Assembly (NCBI GenBank): GCA_022749755.1
Contig: CM040448.1
Location: forward strand, 14,010,481-14,074,480
Source: Azadirachta indica
Lineage: Eukaryota > Streptophyta > Magnoliopsida > Sapindales > Meliaceae
Direction of reading: 5' to 3'
Length of the DNA stretch: 64,000 nt
The notes below the pieces were generated by a model that searched no databases, was not told the origin of the DNA, and saw nothing but the letters and a program-made list of their open reading frames with translations. This document shows positions 12,672 through 26,280 of the stretch, piece by piece (position 1 is the first letter of the stretch; each line of letters begins with the position of its first letter). The translations under genes were made by a program, and so were the position numbers.

Positions 12672-15600
12672 ATGTCGTCCACTCTGCTGGAGGTGACTCG
12701 CGCGGCTCACGAAGAAGTCGAACGGCTCGAGCGAATTATTGTGAAGGACCTACAGACCGAGCCAGCTAACAGCAAGGACCGCTTGTTTCAGAGCCACCGA
12801 GTTCGTAACATGATCGATACAATCAGCTCCACAACTGAAAGACTAGTAATTTCTTGAACACAGAGAAAAAATTTTGACCTTTATTGACTCGTAAATTTTC
12901 TTTTTCAGCGCATAATTAGGCTTGAGATTCACGACGTCGTTTTTCTGTGTTTGGTTTCAGATTGAGATTTACGAAGATAATGATAATGCTAGGAAAGATG
13001 AAATTGCAGCTCTTGGAGGCCAAACTGCAGCAGGAACTAATGTGTTTAGTGCCTTTTATGATAGATTAAAAGAGGTAATTAGTTTTTCAATTTAATTAAT
13101 AGAATTAAAAAGATAGATAAAGTTGATGAAGTTTGGCTGCTTAAATTATGCTTAACATTTCAGTGAAATGTTTGAATATTTGCAGATTCGTGAATACCAT
13201 AGAAGGCATCCTGCTGCTCGAGTTGTAGATGCTAACGAGGATTATGAAATCTTGCTTAAAGAAGAGCCACTGATTGAGTTCAGCGGAGAGGTAATTAATG
13301 ACTCTTCATATTAAATTACTGAATACGCTGATTTTTTTTTCGTGATTTACATTTGGTTTATGAATTCTGCTCAGTGCTTTATATTGTGTTAGAATATTTG
13401 TAAAATTTTTTTGATTATTTATTTGTAAGACTAGAAACCTTTTTGGTGGCGAAGTTTAGAGTTTGCTGGTTTATTAGATGGGAAAGTGATTAATGGAATT
13501 TTCGTTCTCTCCAGGCACCCACTTTTGTTTTACTTATATTATTACATTTTCTCCCTTCCTATCTATCTTCATCATCATTATTAGTTTATCTGGATTTCTG
13601 TTTCAGGAAGCCTTTGGACGGTACTTGGACTTGCATGAATTGTACAATCTGTACATTAACTCTAAATTTGGAAAACAAATTGAATACTCTGCTTACCTTG
13701 ACGTTTTTTCACAACCACATGAGATCCCTCGCAAATTGAAGATGTCTAGGTAACATGTCTCCTGTTTTCTTTTTTATGGAATTCTTTGTGAAAATGTTTG
13801 TTGATATTTTGATTAGTGATTTAGTGTTCTTATACTTGCATCTAAATTGATCTATTTTTTATGATTTACTGCAGGCAATACAGGGAATATGTGGAAAAGT
13901 TACTGGAATATTTAATATACTTTTTCCAGCGGACAGAGCCACTGCAAGATCTTGATAGAATATTCTCAAAGGTTGGTTTCAAGTGATATATTATTCTTTT
14001 TCTCTTATTTTAAAGTTTTGTAACCTGGATGTTTGCTTGGCCTTTAGTATCACCAATGTTTTAGGTCAAATTCTATTCTACATTCATTGGCAAGACATTG
14101 TTAAATAGATTTATGTTTGGATTACAAGGCAGGTTTCTGGCATAATCTTTTACATTTTGCTCTTGGTACTAGTCACAAATCATTTATTATGTCTGATTGA
14201 TCTGTGGCAGGTTGTGGCTGATTTTGAAGAGCAATGGACAAGTGGGACTGTGCATGGATGGGAAAAGGATGGTCAAGAAAATGGATATGTACCTGAAGAG
14301 CATACTGTGATAGATCTTGATTATTACAGCACAGTTGAAGAGCTAATGGAAGTTGGTCCTGAAAAGTTAAAGGAGGTAAGCTGTAAAAGTGATATTTTAG
14401 TGCACAAACTGCTTTTTCATACTTAGTACTCAAAACTGATAGTGGATATGTGCACTTTGGGAAGCTCATGCTAATGTTTCCCTAAAGCATGCAAAAATTG
14501 GGATGCCTGTTTTCTTATTTTCATTGTTGCGATTATTGTGCATTGTTTCTGCTGATGTTGTCCGTTTGCATAACTTTAGTTAATATGAGAATGGAAAGTT
14601 AAGTTTTGATTGTATGAAGATATCTGTGCTTCCTGTGGTTGTCCAGTGCATACTAAATTCATATGCAATTAGGTACTTCTTTTACATTGTATAAAACTAA
14701 AGGGGCTTGGGTAGTTTGAATACTTGTTAAATAATATCAAACTTTACCATTTGTTTTTTATTATATTTCTATTGCATATGCATGGCCCATAAAGTATCAA
14801 CCCATATGTTTCTGCTTTTTCCTTGTCTGAAATCTACTTATCGATTATTATGTTGTTGCCTGGCAGGCATTGGCTGCATTGGGACTAAAGAGTGGCGGTA
14901 CTGTACAGCAACGAGCAGAGAGGCTTTTCCTTACAAAGGTGATAAACTCTTGCTCTTTTACTGGGTATAAGATTTAACTTGTACAAATTTTTTTTTTTAA
15001 AAGAAAGATATCTAAAATGTAAGCATATCTTCTAATTGTGCTTGAGTTTTAAATCCTAATCACTGTTCTTGAGATTACTAATTGCTAGCAAATGGTGTAA
15101 CGTGCCAGTAAATGCACTTGAATTTAAATTGGCAATTTTCAATAGAGGTTCATTATTAAATGAATCTTGAGTTTGACTTATTTTTATTGCGGGTGGTTTA
15201 TGTCATGATTTTTATCTCTGTAAAGTTAATAATGGTACAGTGAAATGTTCTTTAATTTAAAGATTTCGATGACTAAGCATTATGATTTTGAATATGTAGA
15301 TGATGTTTGTAATGAGCTTGAATTCTTCATGAGCAGCTATGCTTTAAACAAAGTAGTGTCCACATAAATTTCTTTTGGCTCTGTATTAATTATTTGAGTT
15401 GAACTATTTCCTAATGTTTTCTTTTTTATGGTTGCAGCACACTCCTCTAGAAAAGTTGGACAAGAAGCATTTTGCCAAAGGTTCACGTAGACAGGAACAG
15501 AATGGAGTAGTAGCTCCACCACTCCAAGAAGTTGAAAATTTAAAAGACATTGCCCTGATGGAGACTAAAATGAAGAAACTATGTGACTTACTTAGTGAGG

Positions 15601-17517
15601 TTAGTACATATTGCTCATTTAATTGGTCCCTTTTTCTGTTGGTCAAAGTCACATCAGTGACACCCACCTTTTTTCCGTGTCAATGTAATCTGGTTTTATT
15701 ATCAGTGTGCATGTTTACCAATATTCCTGCAAGTATAGTAATTTCAGCCTTTTGGTGACTGCTATATTGTTCAATTTTTTGTTGACCTTGTGCAGACAAT
15801 TGAGCGAACAAAACAGAATGTTGAGAAGAAACAGGCATTGACTTATGAGGAAATGGAAGCAGAACGAGAGGAAGTAAGTTGATAGTTTTTAATTACATTT
15901 TTTCAAGTTTCTTGATGCTAGTAGAGACTTAATTACAAATTTTCAAGACAGCTGCTAGTAACAACTGAGAGTTTAGGACACCTTGGATGATCATTCCCCT
16001 CTTCATCCACATTCTGAAATGCACCTCATTATGTCACTCCATACATCAAATGCATGGGATTGGATGCTAAGGTGATTCAGATCTAGGGGTAAATTTCTGG
16101 ATATTTTGAACCCGAGACTGTTGCCAGCATGCACCACTATTAAAATGTGATATTTGTGGGATTTTGTTAGCTAAGCAACATATATAATTTGTGGGAGCGG
16201 CAGGGGCTTGGATTGCCTATTACCATGCTTCTTGCAGTTGCATTCTCTCTTTTATATTTAGATTGTTATGATTTCTGATAGCAAATGGTTGTTTGCATTT
16301 CAATGTTTCTAGCAGGAGGAGACACAAGTTGACACTGAAAGTGATGATGAAGAGCAGCAGATTTACAATCCCCTCAAATTGCCTATGGGTTGGGATGGGA
16401 AGCCGATACCTTATTGGCTCTACAAACTTCATGGTCTTGGACAGGTATTTTCTGCTCTTGATTGTATGATATCTTGCAAGATTTTGGGGATTCTCGTGGA
16501 GTAATGTGTTCTACGAATAATATATATGAATATTCTTCAAGCAAAATCAAGTGAATATTTCAGAAAAGTCTATGTTTGTCCTTTGAATGTAAAAAGGATA
16601 TTGACTATAAGAAATTGATTACACATAATGTATTTCTATATTTTTGTTTGAATAATGTGGTTGTTACTATGATTTTACAAAGATAATGAGGAGCAAAGGC
16701 ATTTGTTTTGGATTTTTGTGAACCCAAAAAATGCTAATTTCTGTCATAAATCCATGACAAGAAGTATGATTTTAAAAAGATAATGAGGAGCAAAGGCATT
16801 TGTATTGGATTTTTGGATTTTTGTGGATCATAAAAATGCTAATTTCTGTTATGAATCCAGGACACTTAGGAACAATAGACTTCCTTCTCCTTATTATTTG
16901 TTTTTGTTACTTTATCACTAACTAAATTTGTGATTTCTCTTACGAATAGAGGAATTTATCTTATGGCTTATAGGATTGTGATTTGTTATGTTATTGTTTT
17001 TCTTCTTATCATATCATAAGAAGTTTGTGATTTCCTTTATGAATTCAGGAATTTAAGTGTGAGATATGCGGGAACTACAGCTACTGGGGGCGTAGGGCTT
17101 TTGAGCGGCATTTTAAGGAATGGCGCCATCAGCATGGGATGCGTTGCCTTGGTATTCCAAACACCAAGAACTTCAATGAGATAACATCAATTGAGGTATT
17201 CTTCCTTTTTAAAAATTAATTGTTCATTGTTAATAACTTACTGGCACAATATTGTCTCCTGTCTCATATCGGAGGACAACAATTATTGTATTTGATGATC
17301 TCTTGACATATCCATTCACAAAGTTTTTGATTGTTATGCACGAGTCATCTAAAGTGATCTTAATATGCAGGAAGCTAAAGATCTCTGGAAGAAGATACAG
17401 GAAAGGCAAGGGGGGATCAAGTGGCGCCCAGATCTTGAAGAAGAATATGAGGACAAAGAGGGTAACATCTACAACAAGAAAACATACACTGATCTGCAAC
17501 GCCAAGGACTGATTTAA
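12672..17517 (+). CDS. ATO: Splicing factor SF3a subunit 3 (SF3a60, ATROPOS-like)
   Basis: This is a U2 snRNP component needed for branch-site recognition in the nucleus. Twelve exons: 12,672-12,845; 12,961-13,074; 13,186-13,290; 13,607-13,749; 13,875-13,971; 14,211-14,375; 14,867-14,938; 15,438-15,599; 15,796-15,873; 16,316-16,444; 17,049-17,195; 17,371-17,517. They sum to 1,533 nt (510 aa), the usual length for plant SF3a60. The N-terminus reads [24 protein letters not shown]-like segment ([20 protein letters not shown]) is near residues 264-285. A C2H2 matrin-type zinc finger ([20 protein letters not shown], then EWRHQHG) is near residues 417-443. The C-terminus is [14 protein letters not shown]. 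The start at 12,672 is preferred to an in-frame ATG at 12,648 because it gives the family's N-terminus. No break was seen. Confidence 0.95.
16671..16863 (+). repeat. Two-copy ~98 bp tandem repeat in intron 10 of SF3a60
   Basis: GATTTTACAAAGATAATGAG at 16,671 recurs as GATTTTAAAAAGATAATGAG at 16,769. Both are followed by GAGCAAAGGCATTTGT, a TTGGATTTTTG stretch and AATGCTAATTTCTGT, ending in a GAATCCA/AATCCA motif. The copies differ by a few substitutions and a short TTTTTGGA expansion. The repeat is wholly intronic. Confidence 0.85.
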
Positions 17518-18528
17518 GGAAAAAGGTTCTCTGAGAAGCAACCACTAGAAGAGGGAGAGTTGCTGTGCTCGGTTTCCTTTCCACTCTATTGCAGTAGACT
17601 TGCACAAGCCCAACATGGGATGAATTAGGTCATAAACATCATAGCCTGATACACACATTGTTGTGAGGACTCAGAATTGGCTCAGTTAGCAACAATCCTG
17701 GTGGTAGTGTGATGCTGCTGTATTTTTGTGGTAGTATTTAGTAAACATTTTGTAGCAGTCGAGACATATTGCGCATCAAATATAACCTTACACTTTCAAT
17801 TTGTTTACTTATGTTTAAGAAGAAAAATGAAATCTGAATTTGTCAGTTTCATTTGTTTATTCAGTGTTGGCTGTGATTTTATGTTCTATGAGGACGTCTG
17901 GGAGAACACTTTCGAGTCATTAGGACTAAGAATTGCGGTTTCTGTAAATTTGCAACCTGACAGAATCTTCGTCGGAATTTTTCAATCCTAATTTCTTTAC
18001 GTGTCTTATTAGGAGATTTGAACGTAAGACTGGAAAATAGTTTTGATGAAGATAAATTTCTTTCTTTTATTCTTTTTTGTGTTGAAGGACCTTAAATCCA
18101 TGCATATCTACGTTATTACGTCGTCAATACAGAGAAATATATAAATGAATAGTAGGGAAACAATCAAGGATCTACAAATTCCAATTGTATCGAGACGTTG
18201 AAAAAGAAAGTCGTTAATTCAATAGCATTTGTGTTCTGAGACAAATTGAAAGGAGTAATTTTATTTAAAATACTAATATATACATAACAATCATAAGTTT
18301 GCGTATACATTTAAGATATCTACCTTTACAATTGAACATGTACCTATAATGCTAGTATCTATACCAGAAAAGGCACAGCCATCTTCTCTCACTTAACATG
18401 TTTTGTTAGATCATTTACATATCCTCTATCAATTAAATTTGATACAATCCGCTGCCACATAAATAAAGAGTTGATCACAGACGATACCAGCAGTTAGTTC
18501 AACTGAAATTACAACTTACTATTGTTAT
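17518..18528. other. Convergent 3' intergenic region
   Basis: This is about 1 kb between the stop codons of SF3a60 (+) and the PAP14-like gene (-). It should contain both 3' UTRs and polyadenylation regions. No RNA gene, repeat or coding frame was recognised. Confidence 0.6.
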
Positions 18529-21500
18529 TTACAACATTTCTTTTACACAAGATCTTGTAAACAATAGTGCTGATCCATTCACCCCACGAAGGACCAAAAA
18601 CCTGGGGTCTAGGTATGTTCCACACACAAACTTAGACAGATCAAACATTTCAGGTGGAACTTGAGTTCTAACTTCTTGAACTACATTCTTTGCAACATCA
18701 ACATCCTGATTTAATGGTTGATTTAGACTCATCGTTACCTCAATGTCACTGGAAACAAGCTTGACCACTGGGAGGCTTGACGGGATCTCCTTGAAGGGAA
18801 CCGCTTTCCTCCACTTTGTACCAGATAATTTCTGAAGTAAAGAATTCTGAACATCAGATTGACCGGAGTATAACCTTTCTGTAGTTTTTTGTTCCTTGAG
18901 ATATAGCCGTCTTCCTGCTCCTAATTTAAATAAAGAGTTTACTTGTATTTTGCCTGTTACACCAGTTTTATCATGGAGCCAATCTCGTCCTACCATGACT
19001 GTAAAGCCAATATCAGATGTGAGCAGAAAGTTCCCGTTGGACTTCTTCGCTCTTGTAATAGTTAGGTGCACGTCACCGACTAGGACACGAGCAGGAGGCT
19101 GGCGAAGGGTCAATCCTATGTGCCTCCCAGTGCAGTACAACAAACGCCATTTTCCTGGTAGAAATTCCAGCCAATTCTGCATGCTCCAACCAAACAAGAA
19201 TTACAAGAGGGTGACTTTTGACAAGCATAGATGATAATGCTTCATGGTCAACTTTGTTACTAAATAAGATTAGAAAATGAAATACAGTCCAACATCATGA
19301 GCCAGTTGGTGGAAAACCAAATAGAAACCGACCAAAATACAAAGCAGATCCATCACCTAGTTGGAAATTGTAGAAGAAACAATAAATGCAAAAAGGTTCT
19401 GAAGATTGGAGAACATCAGTTACCTTTGGCTTTGAATGAGGATTCAGCATCTCCATTAATTCTACGAAGTAGGCAAGCCTAGCACGCTAAAACATAAAAA
19501 CATTAAAAAAAAAATCAGCTCGCCCTTCCCAACATCAAGCTTCTGCAAATTAGTTCTAAGGTTTAAGCAACTAGTGTAGGCTAAGCCGCAAAGGCATGAC
19601 AAAAGATTCTGTGGGGATGATGAAGGAATCGTGTGGAAATGACAAAGGAGAACTTGCTTTGGAAAGGAAAATACGCATATACCTGAGCCTGGCGATAAAT
19701 ATACTCCTCGGTTATTCTAACTGCAGTTGACCCGAGACCCCATCTGATCATATCTATGGATGGGGCTACTCGCCATCTAGGTCCACATAAAAATGGGTGT
19801 CTCAGAGAATCAAGACAACTGCAAAAAGATAGAGAGGATTGTCATCAACGACATTCTCACTGAACAACTAAAATCACTAATCAAATAAGCTTATTTATAA
19901 ATTTAAAGGAAAAAGAAAAAGCACAAAAACATTACTGCCATATTCCAATCATAAGTTGTGAAGCATGCACTGGCATTGCTTTTACCACTGAAATAATTCT
20001 GTCCTTAGCCATCCATGAAACTGGGATTACGTTAATTTTTAGCAACCACTTACCTCTCTCTGATAAAAATCTATTCTTAAGTTGGTTCTGACTAAAATTG
20101 TGTTCATAACTATGCATTACATCTGTAACTATATGTTTCCACGTACAAACAGAAAAACTATCCTTATTTATAAAAGGAAGCATACCTTATTCTTTTAGAA
20201 GGCTTAGTTGCAAGCAACAAAGAAAGAAGATTCCAACCTGCTCCCCAATTCCTATCAAGTATCTGCAGAAAAAGTAATACATTGAAAAATCGCCATGCAG
20301 ATTGAAATGGAGAAACAAGCTATATTCGAGTAATAGATTTGTACCTGAAGTCCAGTATTTCCAGATGAAGAATTCCTATTGAGGACCTCCAAGAGAAATT
20401 CACGCAAGCATGAAGGGTCATTTCCCTGTAATTGCACACAAAATGTAAATATGGTTTAATTTTAAAAGAAATGACATTAATTCCCTAAACTGTATATTAC
20501 TGCAAAGGGTCACAAGTCACCCACATATCATCCACTTGCCCACACACAAAAGTAATGTCCTGAAACTAAAAGTAGAAACTTTTTAACTTTATCAAACTAA
20601 ACCATAACAATTGTCAGTGCAGTTTACAGATGCAATCAAATCCCAAAAAATTAGTTAGTTTTTTGTTTATATGATTCAAAAGCTCAAATAAAAAAGGAAG
20701 ATTTAGTGAATAATACCTTTGTGAGGAATGATTTGAACTTTGAGAAGATTAAGGGATCCATAAGTTCTTGCAGAACCATTTTTGCCATCATGAATCCAAC
20801 ACATCTTGCAATAGGTACCAAATAGAATTAGCTCATGAAGATCCTGTTATGTTTCTTGAACAAAATTTTAAACGCCAGCAATTAACTTTGCAGCATACCT
20901 CATATCAAATGCAATCATCATTTGTCTCCTCTCCATGCTGTTGTCCATTGTGCTGCTGTGTGGACCATCCTCATAAAAGTCAGCAGCATTTCCCAGTATA
21001 CCTACCTGTTAAGGTCAATTGTTAAAGCTATAAAGGTAAAAGTAGGCCACAAACCAGAAAAGGAGTATATTCAAATATTAACATCCATACATGTGAATCA
21101 AAATTGTACCAAAGATGAACTCCAGAAATTTTCGTACTTACTTTAATATGTCTGTCTACTGGGCTTATGTGCACATTCTCCAGTCTCAATTCTGTATGGG
21201 CAAGTCCATGGCTGTGCAAGTAATTCACCTGAAGCAGATAAACCACAAAAACTGACCAACCACTAAGCAGGAAAGTACTGCCTCAATGACCATGGGAGTT
21301 AAAACATACTCCAATTAGAAGATCCCTCATCAGTATTCGGATAAGCCGCAACTGCCGAGAAACTGCAGGTCCTCCAACTGAATCATCTCCCACCTTCCGA
21401 ACAGACTCCTCATCCAATGCAAGTGTAGCTTCTAAGGTCGGAAGCCAATCAGCTTGTTGAAGCCAATGTCTTAAAGAAAAACTACCATGATACTGCCAGG

Positions 21501-22453
21501 AAAAAACCAAGTAAAGAATGCTCAATCTCCATCCAATCAAGCCTCATTTAAGTCTAAGATGCTTGTGAAGACACTTGTCATAATCATACTTTAAATATTG
21601 CTTCATTGTGACCACAAGTAAATCCATCTTAAATAGGGAATGACTTACTCCATGAACAAGGGTAAATGAACCATGACCACTACTTGTATTGGAAGAGACA
21701 AAACCATGAACTTGCATTGAATAAGAATGATACATAAGCCTACGACGAACTAGCTTCTTCAGTACCTATGTAACATTCCAACAATAAGGGATTAAAGCAA
21801 TATCAAACTTGCAGAAAATAAGAACAAATCTCGCTGTAAGCAATTCACAAACCTCAATTGCTCGTCTTCCTCTACGCTGAGCTTGTACACTAGTAAGTCT
21901 CCGAAGCACAACTTTTGTGTTATACAAAGGACTGCAATTTTGTAATACCACATTTTGGTCTCACATCTTTAACATTTTACCTAATAGAGAAAAGAAATAA
22001 AACAAAAGGCTACCTATTGGAATCCTTGACCATGGCTTCAAAAACTGCCTCATCTGCCTACAACATATTCCAATTTCTATCGAATCACAAAGATAATTGA
22101 ATTCCGGGATCAAAATTCATTGATCAATTTAAATTCTTGATACTTACCCTTCCAGCAAGCCCGACACTAACACGGTCAAGAATCTTGAGATCAGACATCT
22201 TAAATCTTATAACATGCCGTGAATCAGATTCTTCCTCTATTGCAACCAATTCTGCATTCCTAACACCCTCTTCGGATTCAGCCCGAGAAGTAATTTTTCT
22301 CGAACATTGCACAGCAAAACTTCTCCTTTGAAATTTTACAGCTGACTTTCCATTAAAACGTCTGTAAATGAGTCTTGTGGACAAATTCCCACTTAAAACC
22401 CATTTTTCAACACCTTCCAAACTTGGGCCCGAACCAATTCCACATAACGCCAT
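18529..22453 (-). CDS. PAP14: PAP14-like plastid protein: pseudokinase plus PAP/fibrillin domain
   Basis: Predicted 671 aa, close to Arabidopsis PAP14/ORG1 (At5g53450). Thirteen exons: 22,453-22,148; 22,057-22,014; 21,931-21,853; 21,765-21,649; 21,492-21,310; 21,228-21,142; 21,005-20,899; 20,804-20,717; 20,425-20,345; 20,262-20,186; 19,818-19,683; 19,486-19,424; 19,176-18,529. They sum to 2,016 nt. The Ser/Arg-rich first 50 or so residues suit a chloroplast transit peptide. Residues ~90-430 form a kinase-like domain. The catalytic loop reads HTELRLEN (near 253-260) where active kinases have HRDxxxxN, and GILGNAADF stands at the DFG position, so catalysis is doubtful. From ~440 there is a plastid-lipid-associated (fibrillin) domain with FLPGKWRLLYCTGRHIGLTL and ending GVNGSALLFTRSCVKEML. 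Lipid or plastoglobule association is inferred from the family. Confidence 0.92.
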
Positions 22454-23110
22454 TGATCAAAGCTGACAGACAATAAACTACTTGATTAACTCATTTTAAC
22501 CTCATTAAGTTGTTTAATAGCATAAATTATAATATTACTTTGAAATTAAATTTCTAAAACGACTTTAAAATTTGTCAACAATGAGGAATTTATAAACAAT
22601 TTAGGTTCCACTGTTAATCCAGTGAAAAATCAGGAATTTCGTTAAAACATATTATCCGAAAACCAAACGTATTGAAATCTGAAACTGTGTAAACTTGAAT
22701 ATGTGGAATTACGGGGACTTACATGCAAAAAACGGAGTAAGTTGCGAAGTGAGAAATGGAAATATGAGAAATTAAGAAAACGACTAAACTGGAGACAAAA
22801 TAGAGAGGGTGAAGCGTGTAGTATAAATAGAGAAGGAAGCGTGTGAGAATTGCGTGAGAGAGTACGCTTGAAGCGTTGCGCCATGAGTTTTACTCACGTC
22901 TACGTCCGTCTTCTGCAAATATCTTCCCCTCCTTTCTTCTACTCTGTTCCTCTGCGGTGAGATTTTGGGTTGTGGCCTCCAGTGAAGCGCGCTGTTGCGA
23001 CACGTGGACTGCTGGTGATACTTGGCACTTATAGGATCCCTTGCTTTTGGATAATTCTTAATGTCTGTCATCTGTTTACTGTACCGCATCCATTAATAAT
23101 AGGTAAAGAA
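22454..23110 (-). promoter_or_regulatory. 5' leader and promoter region of the PAP14-like gene
   Basis: This lies upstream of the PAP14-like start codon. A perfect G-box/ABRE core (ACACGTGG, 23,000-23,007) lies about 550 bp upstream of the ATG. TATAAATA is present at 22,821-22,828 but reads on the plus strand, so its role for a minus-strand gene is doubtful. I cannot place the transcription start. Other reading frames here look like chance. Confidence 0.4.
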
Positions 23111-24029
23111 GACGGCGCTATTTAGTAAAATGGAAGGAACTGCTCTCCAACCGTTTGCAGTCCTATTGGATCGAGTTTTCGGGCCGACAGTTTGGGTTGA
23201 CGGGCCTTGTAATCAATTTGAGCTTGGGTCGAACTGTATACTGACGGGTTGGACACCAATAAGGTTCCATTGGGGAAAGTGTCTATGATTACTCGCTTGG
23301 ATTAACAAAATAATTTTCCCACTTTAGAAGAAGTGGGAAGGATTCAAATGCTAAATTTCTTATACCAATATAATATTTTATTAAGATAGATTATGTCTTT
23401 CTATTTAATTTCTCAAACTTTAAATAAGATTGTTCATATCATTTTAATAACTTTTTGGCGTTAACATAAAAAATTACAAAAATATAAAAGTAAGATTTTA
23501 ATTTAAAGTTATAGATACTATTTTAAAAAAATTAAAATTATTATCTAAGTGAGAGTATCAATTCATGCGGCGCTATCAAATTTTGTATATGTTCATAGCA
23601 TTTAATGACTCATATAATAATCATACACTAATTTACCCAACTAACGAAGTTGGCAACAAAATATTTACATAGCAATAGCAAATTTAACCAATAACATCTA
23701 GATTGACGTAATTGATCGGTTTATTGTTTGAACACATAGAAATTTAACTTGATTTGACAGCGACATGTTAATAACATTTGAATATATACAATTTTATATT
23801 AATCTAAAAGTGAGTGCAACTCAATTGCAAATAATGTTGTAATTAAATTTGAAGTGTGTTTAATTGTACTATCATACTACATGTTTAACTATTTATTTAA
23901 AATTTTATTGATTTTAATAAATATTAGGGTTGATGCTAAAATTCGACTTATTTTCAAGTGTAATTCATATAGGACGAATCCCAGTTAGCAAATATTATTT
24001 ATATTCATAGAAAAAACTATTTTTACTCG

Positions 24030-24880
24030 TAGGAAAACACGTTAACAATAAGATAATGGCGTCACCTCAGCAAGTAATTAGATTTGGTAGTACAGGTGCT
24101 TCAAACAACTTTGGGCTTCCATCTCAATATCTAGCTACAAGATAGAAAAAAGTCAGTGGATGCCGGTGGATTTTTGGTTGACCCCTTTAATGCTTAAGTC
24201 AAGCTTATGTGTATAAGAGAAATAATAAGTTGAGAACACCAATAATCAGGTGTATGTTTCAAGTAATAAGAGTAAGTGTGTAAGATTATGAAACCTCTTA
24301 CATGGAGAAGCTCTATGTTTATATAAGCATGAAAAAATATGGGTTTCCCTTAAAAAATTTCCTTTATGCAACTATTGTGCTAAATGTACTGCTAATCAGA
24401 CTTTTATCCTTATGTACTCATTTTATGTCAAGGATAAAAAACCTTTGTTGTCCTTTATTTTAGGTGTCGCTTACTTACTGACTGTCATTGGATGAAGGTT
24501 GAGGTAGCTCTACTTTCGTTTGTCTTTGTAATGACTTTTATTTTTTCTATTTGACAATATAGGTTGTGATTAAGGTCTTTTTAGCGGTAGGACCCATGAT
24601 TGCAAATTAGATGTTGCAGGATCTATCCATCAGATTGCTACCACCTAATGGGCTTAGGTTGCGCGTTCCCACCTAAAATTTGTAGATCAAGACATGGGTT
24701 ATATTGTGGTGATTCGGGCACGTTTCTCAAGTGGCCATTATTGTAATCCACTTGCCCCTCATGTGTGCCTTAATTGTTTATCTCATCTCCTACCATGTCA
24801 ATATCTATTTTTGGCCCATGGATGTCGCGTGGTTGTCAAAGGATCTTCCCATAACAATTTTAAATTACCACTCGAAGTGT
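24030..24880. mobile_element. Possible degenerate LTR-type retroelement fragment
   Basis: The base composition changes from AT-rich flanks to a mixed sequence. It contains a TTTATATAAGC TATA-like motif near 24,318 and terminator-like T-rich segments, but no long open frame. It has the look of a plant solo LTR, but I could not find matching TG...CA ends, a target duplication or a primer-binding site. The call rests on texture only and is weak. Confidence 0.25.
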
Positions 24881-25069
24881 TGTACAAATAATACAAGATA
24901 TGCGATAAATTTTTTTACGCAACACTAAAATGAATAATTACTATTTCAATTTTTTTTTTTACTTTTAGCACTTCAAAATGGACTTTGAGAGCACCTAAAT
25001 ATTTTGAGATAAACCCACGTTTAGCATCACTATATTTTTCTTTGTAAGTTTAATTTTAACTAATTTATA

Positions 25070-25735
25070 TAAGAATGGTGTGTTCGAGTGACACACATAT
25101 ATATATTAATATATAAATTTAATTTAATGTTATCAATTAATTAATTAGTGTAACAATAAATGTTGTATATGTCTTTAATTACGTAAATTTGAATTTAATC
25201 AGTTCAAATTATCAAATTGACTACTGTTTAGAGTAAATTCACAATTAAAAAAATTACAATAAAAAAGTGAAAAAAGACATATGATTATATAAATTGAATA
25301 AAATACTTAATTATAATTTACCGTAGCAATTGTTGATAGTCAATTTCTTGAATTAATACAAGAGATTAAAAGTTTAAATTGTGCTCCCAAGAGATGTGTA
25401 ATTTTTTAATGTAACCAGTTAACTAATAAGCTTAATTTCTACTAATTTATATGGCAACAATTATTGTACATATTTCTAATATATAAATTTAATTTAATGT
25501 ATATCATTTAACTATTTCATATACTAACAGTCATTGTATATATTATTGACATATAAATTTAATTTAATGTGTTCAAGCGATCAAATGAATTAAAGTTTGG
25601 ATTAAATTTATTATTAAAAATTTAGATGAAACTTGAAATATGTCGAAAAATAATTTAATTATAACATCAAGTAATAATTATTGATAGTCAATTTTTTGAA
25701 GAGATTTAAAGTTTAAATTGCGCTCACAATAATTA
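25070..25735 (+). repeat. Diverged direct duplication, two ~300 bp units
   Basis: ATATAAATTTAATTTAATGT occurs near 25,112, 25,481 and 25,550. The block TTGATAGTCAATTTCTTGAA followed by AGATTAAAAGTTTAAATTGTGCTC (25,333-25,385) recurs as TTGATAGTCAATTTTTTGAA followed by AGATTTAAAGTTTAAATTGCGCTC (near 25,682-25,728). The shared order of motifs shows an old tandem duplication in an AT-rich spacer. No coding content. Confidence 0.6.
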
Positions 25736-26280
25736 GACCGGAGAAAATATTTAATTTATGTTAATATTTTTTTTAATATTATAAATTATATGTACAATAA
25801 AAATCTATTTAAAGTAAAATATTTTGATAAGTTTTAGTATATTTTTGATTAGATCTAATGTAATTTGGTGCAAATAAGTCGAGGAAAATCGATTTATATT
25901 AATACATTTTTTAAAAAATTAATTCCTTTAATTTTATTGAATTAAAAATATAATTAACCTAAATTTGATAATACATTCGAAAATATCCAAAACTGCCAAA
26001 ATTGACGCGAAGTGAAGATGTAAGCAAACTTGATACTGTACGAGTTGGTATTACCATAAAGACGTAAACTCGCACTTAGACTTTTTGCCTTTCGTGCTTC
26101 AAGGTGATATCCATAATACCCAATACCCGGTTATTTTAAAAATCAAGCAGCCTTGGTCCACCAAACTTATCCAAATCCGAAAATGCGATTAAAAATGAAC
26201 GCATCCGATTTATTCAGTCTACAAATATGATCTGCTCTTTCTCACACCCGATTATCATTATCAGTCCCCACTTCTTTGTT

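Larger units (their letters stand above)
23111..26280. other. Intergenic spacer with degenerate repeats
   Basis: About 3.2 kb with no recognisable gene. Two parts have some structure. One is a less AT-rich stretch (about 24,030-24,880) that looks like an old LTR or other retroelement fragment. The other is a diverged duplicated AT-rich unit (25,070-25,735). Both are listed separately. The rest is AT-rich sequence without visible features. Confidence 0.6.

Noticed and set aside
22784..23089. 101-codon minus-strand frame upstream of the PAP14-like gene
   Set aside because: Lies in the promoter/leader region, has no family features and is not in frame with the first exon.
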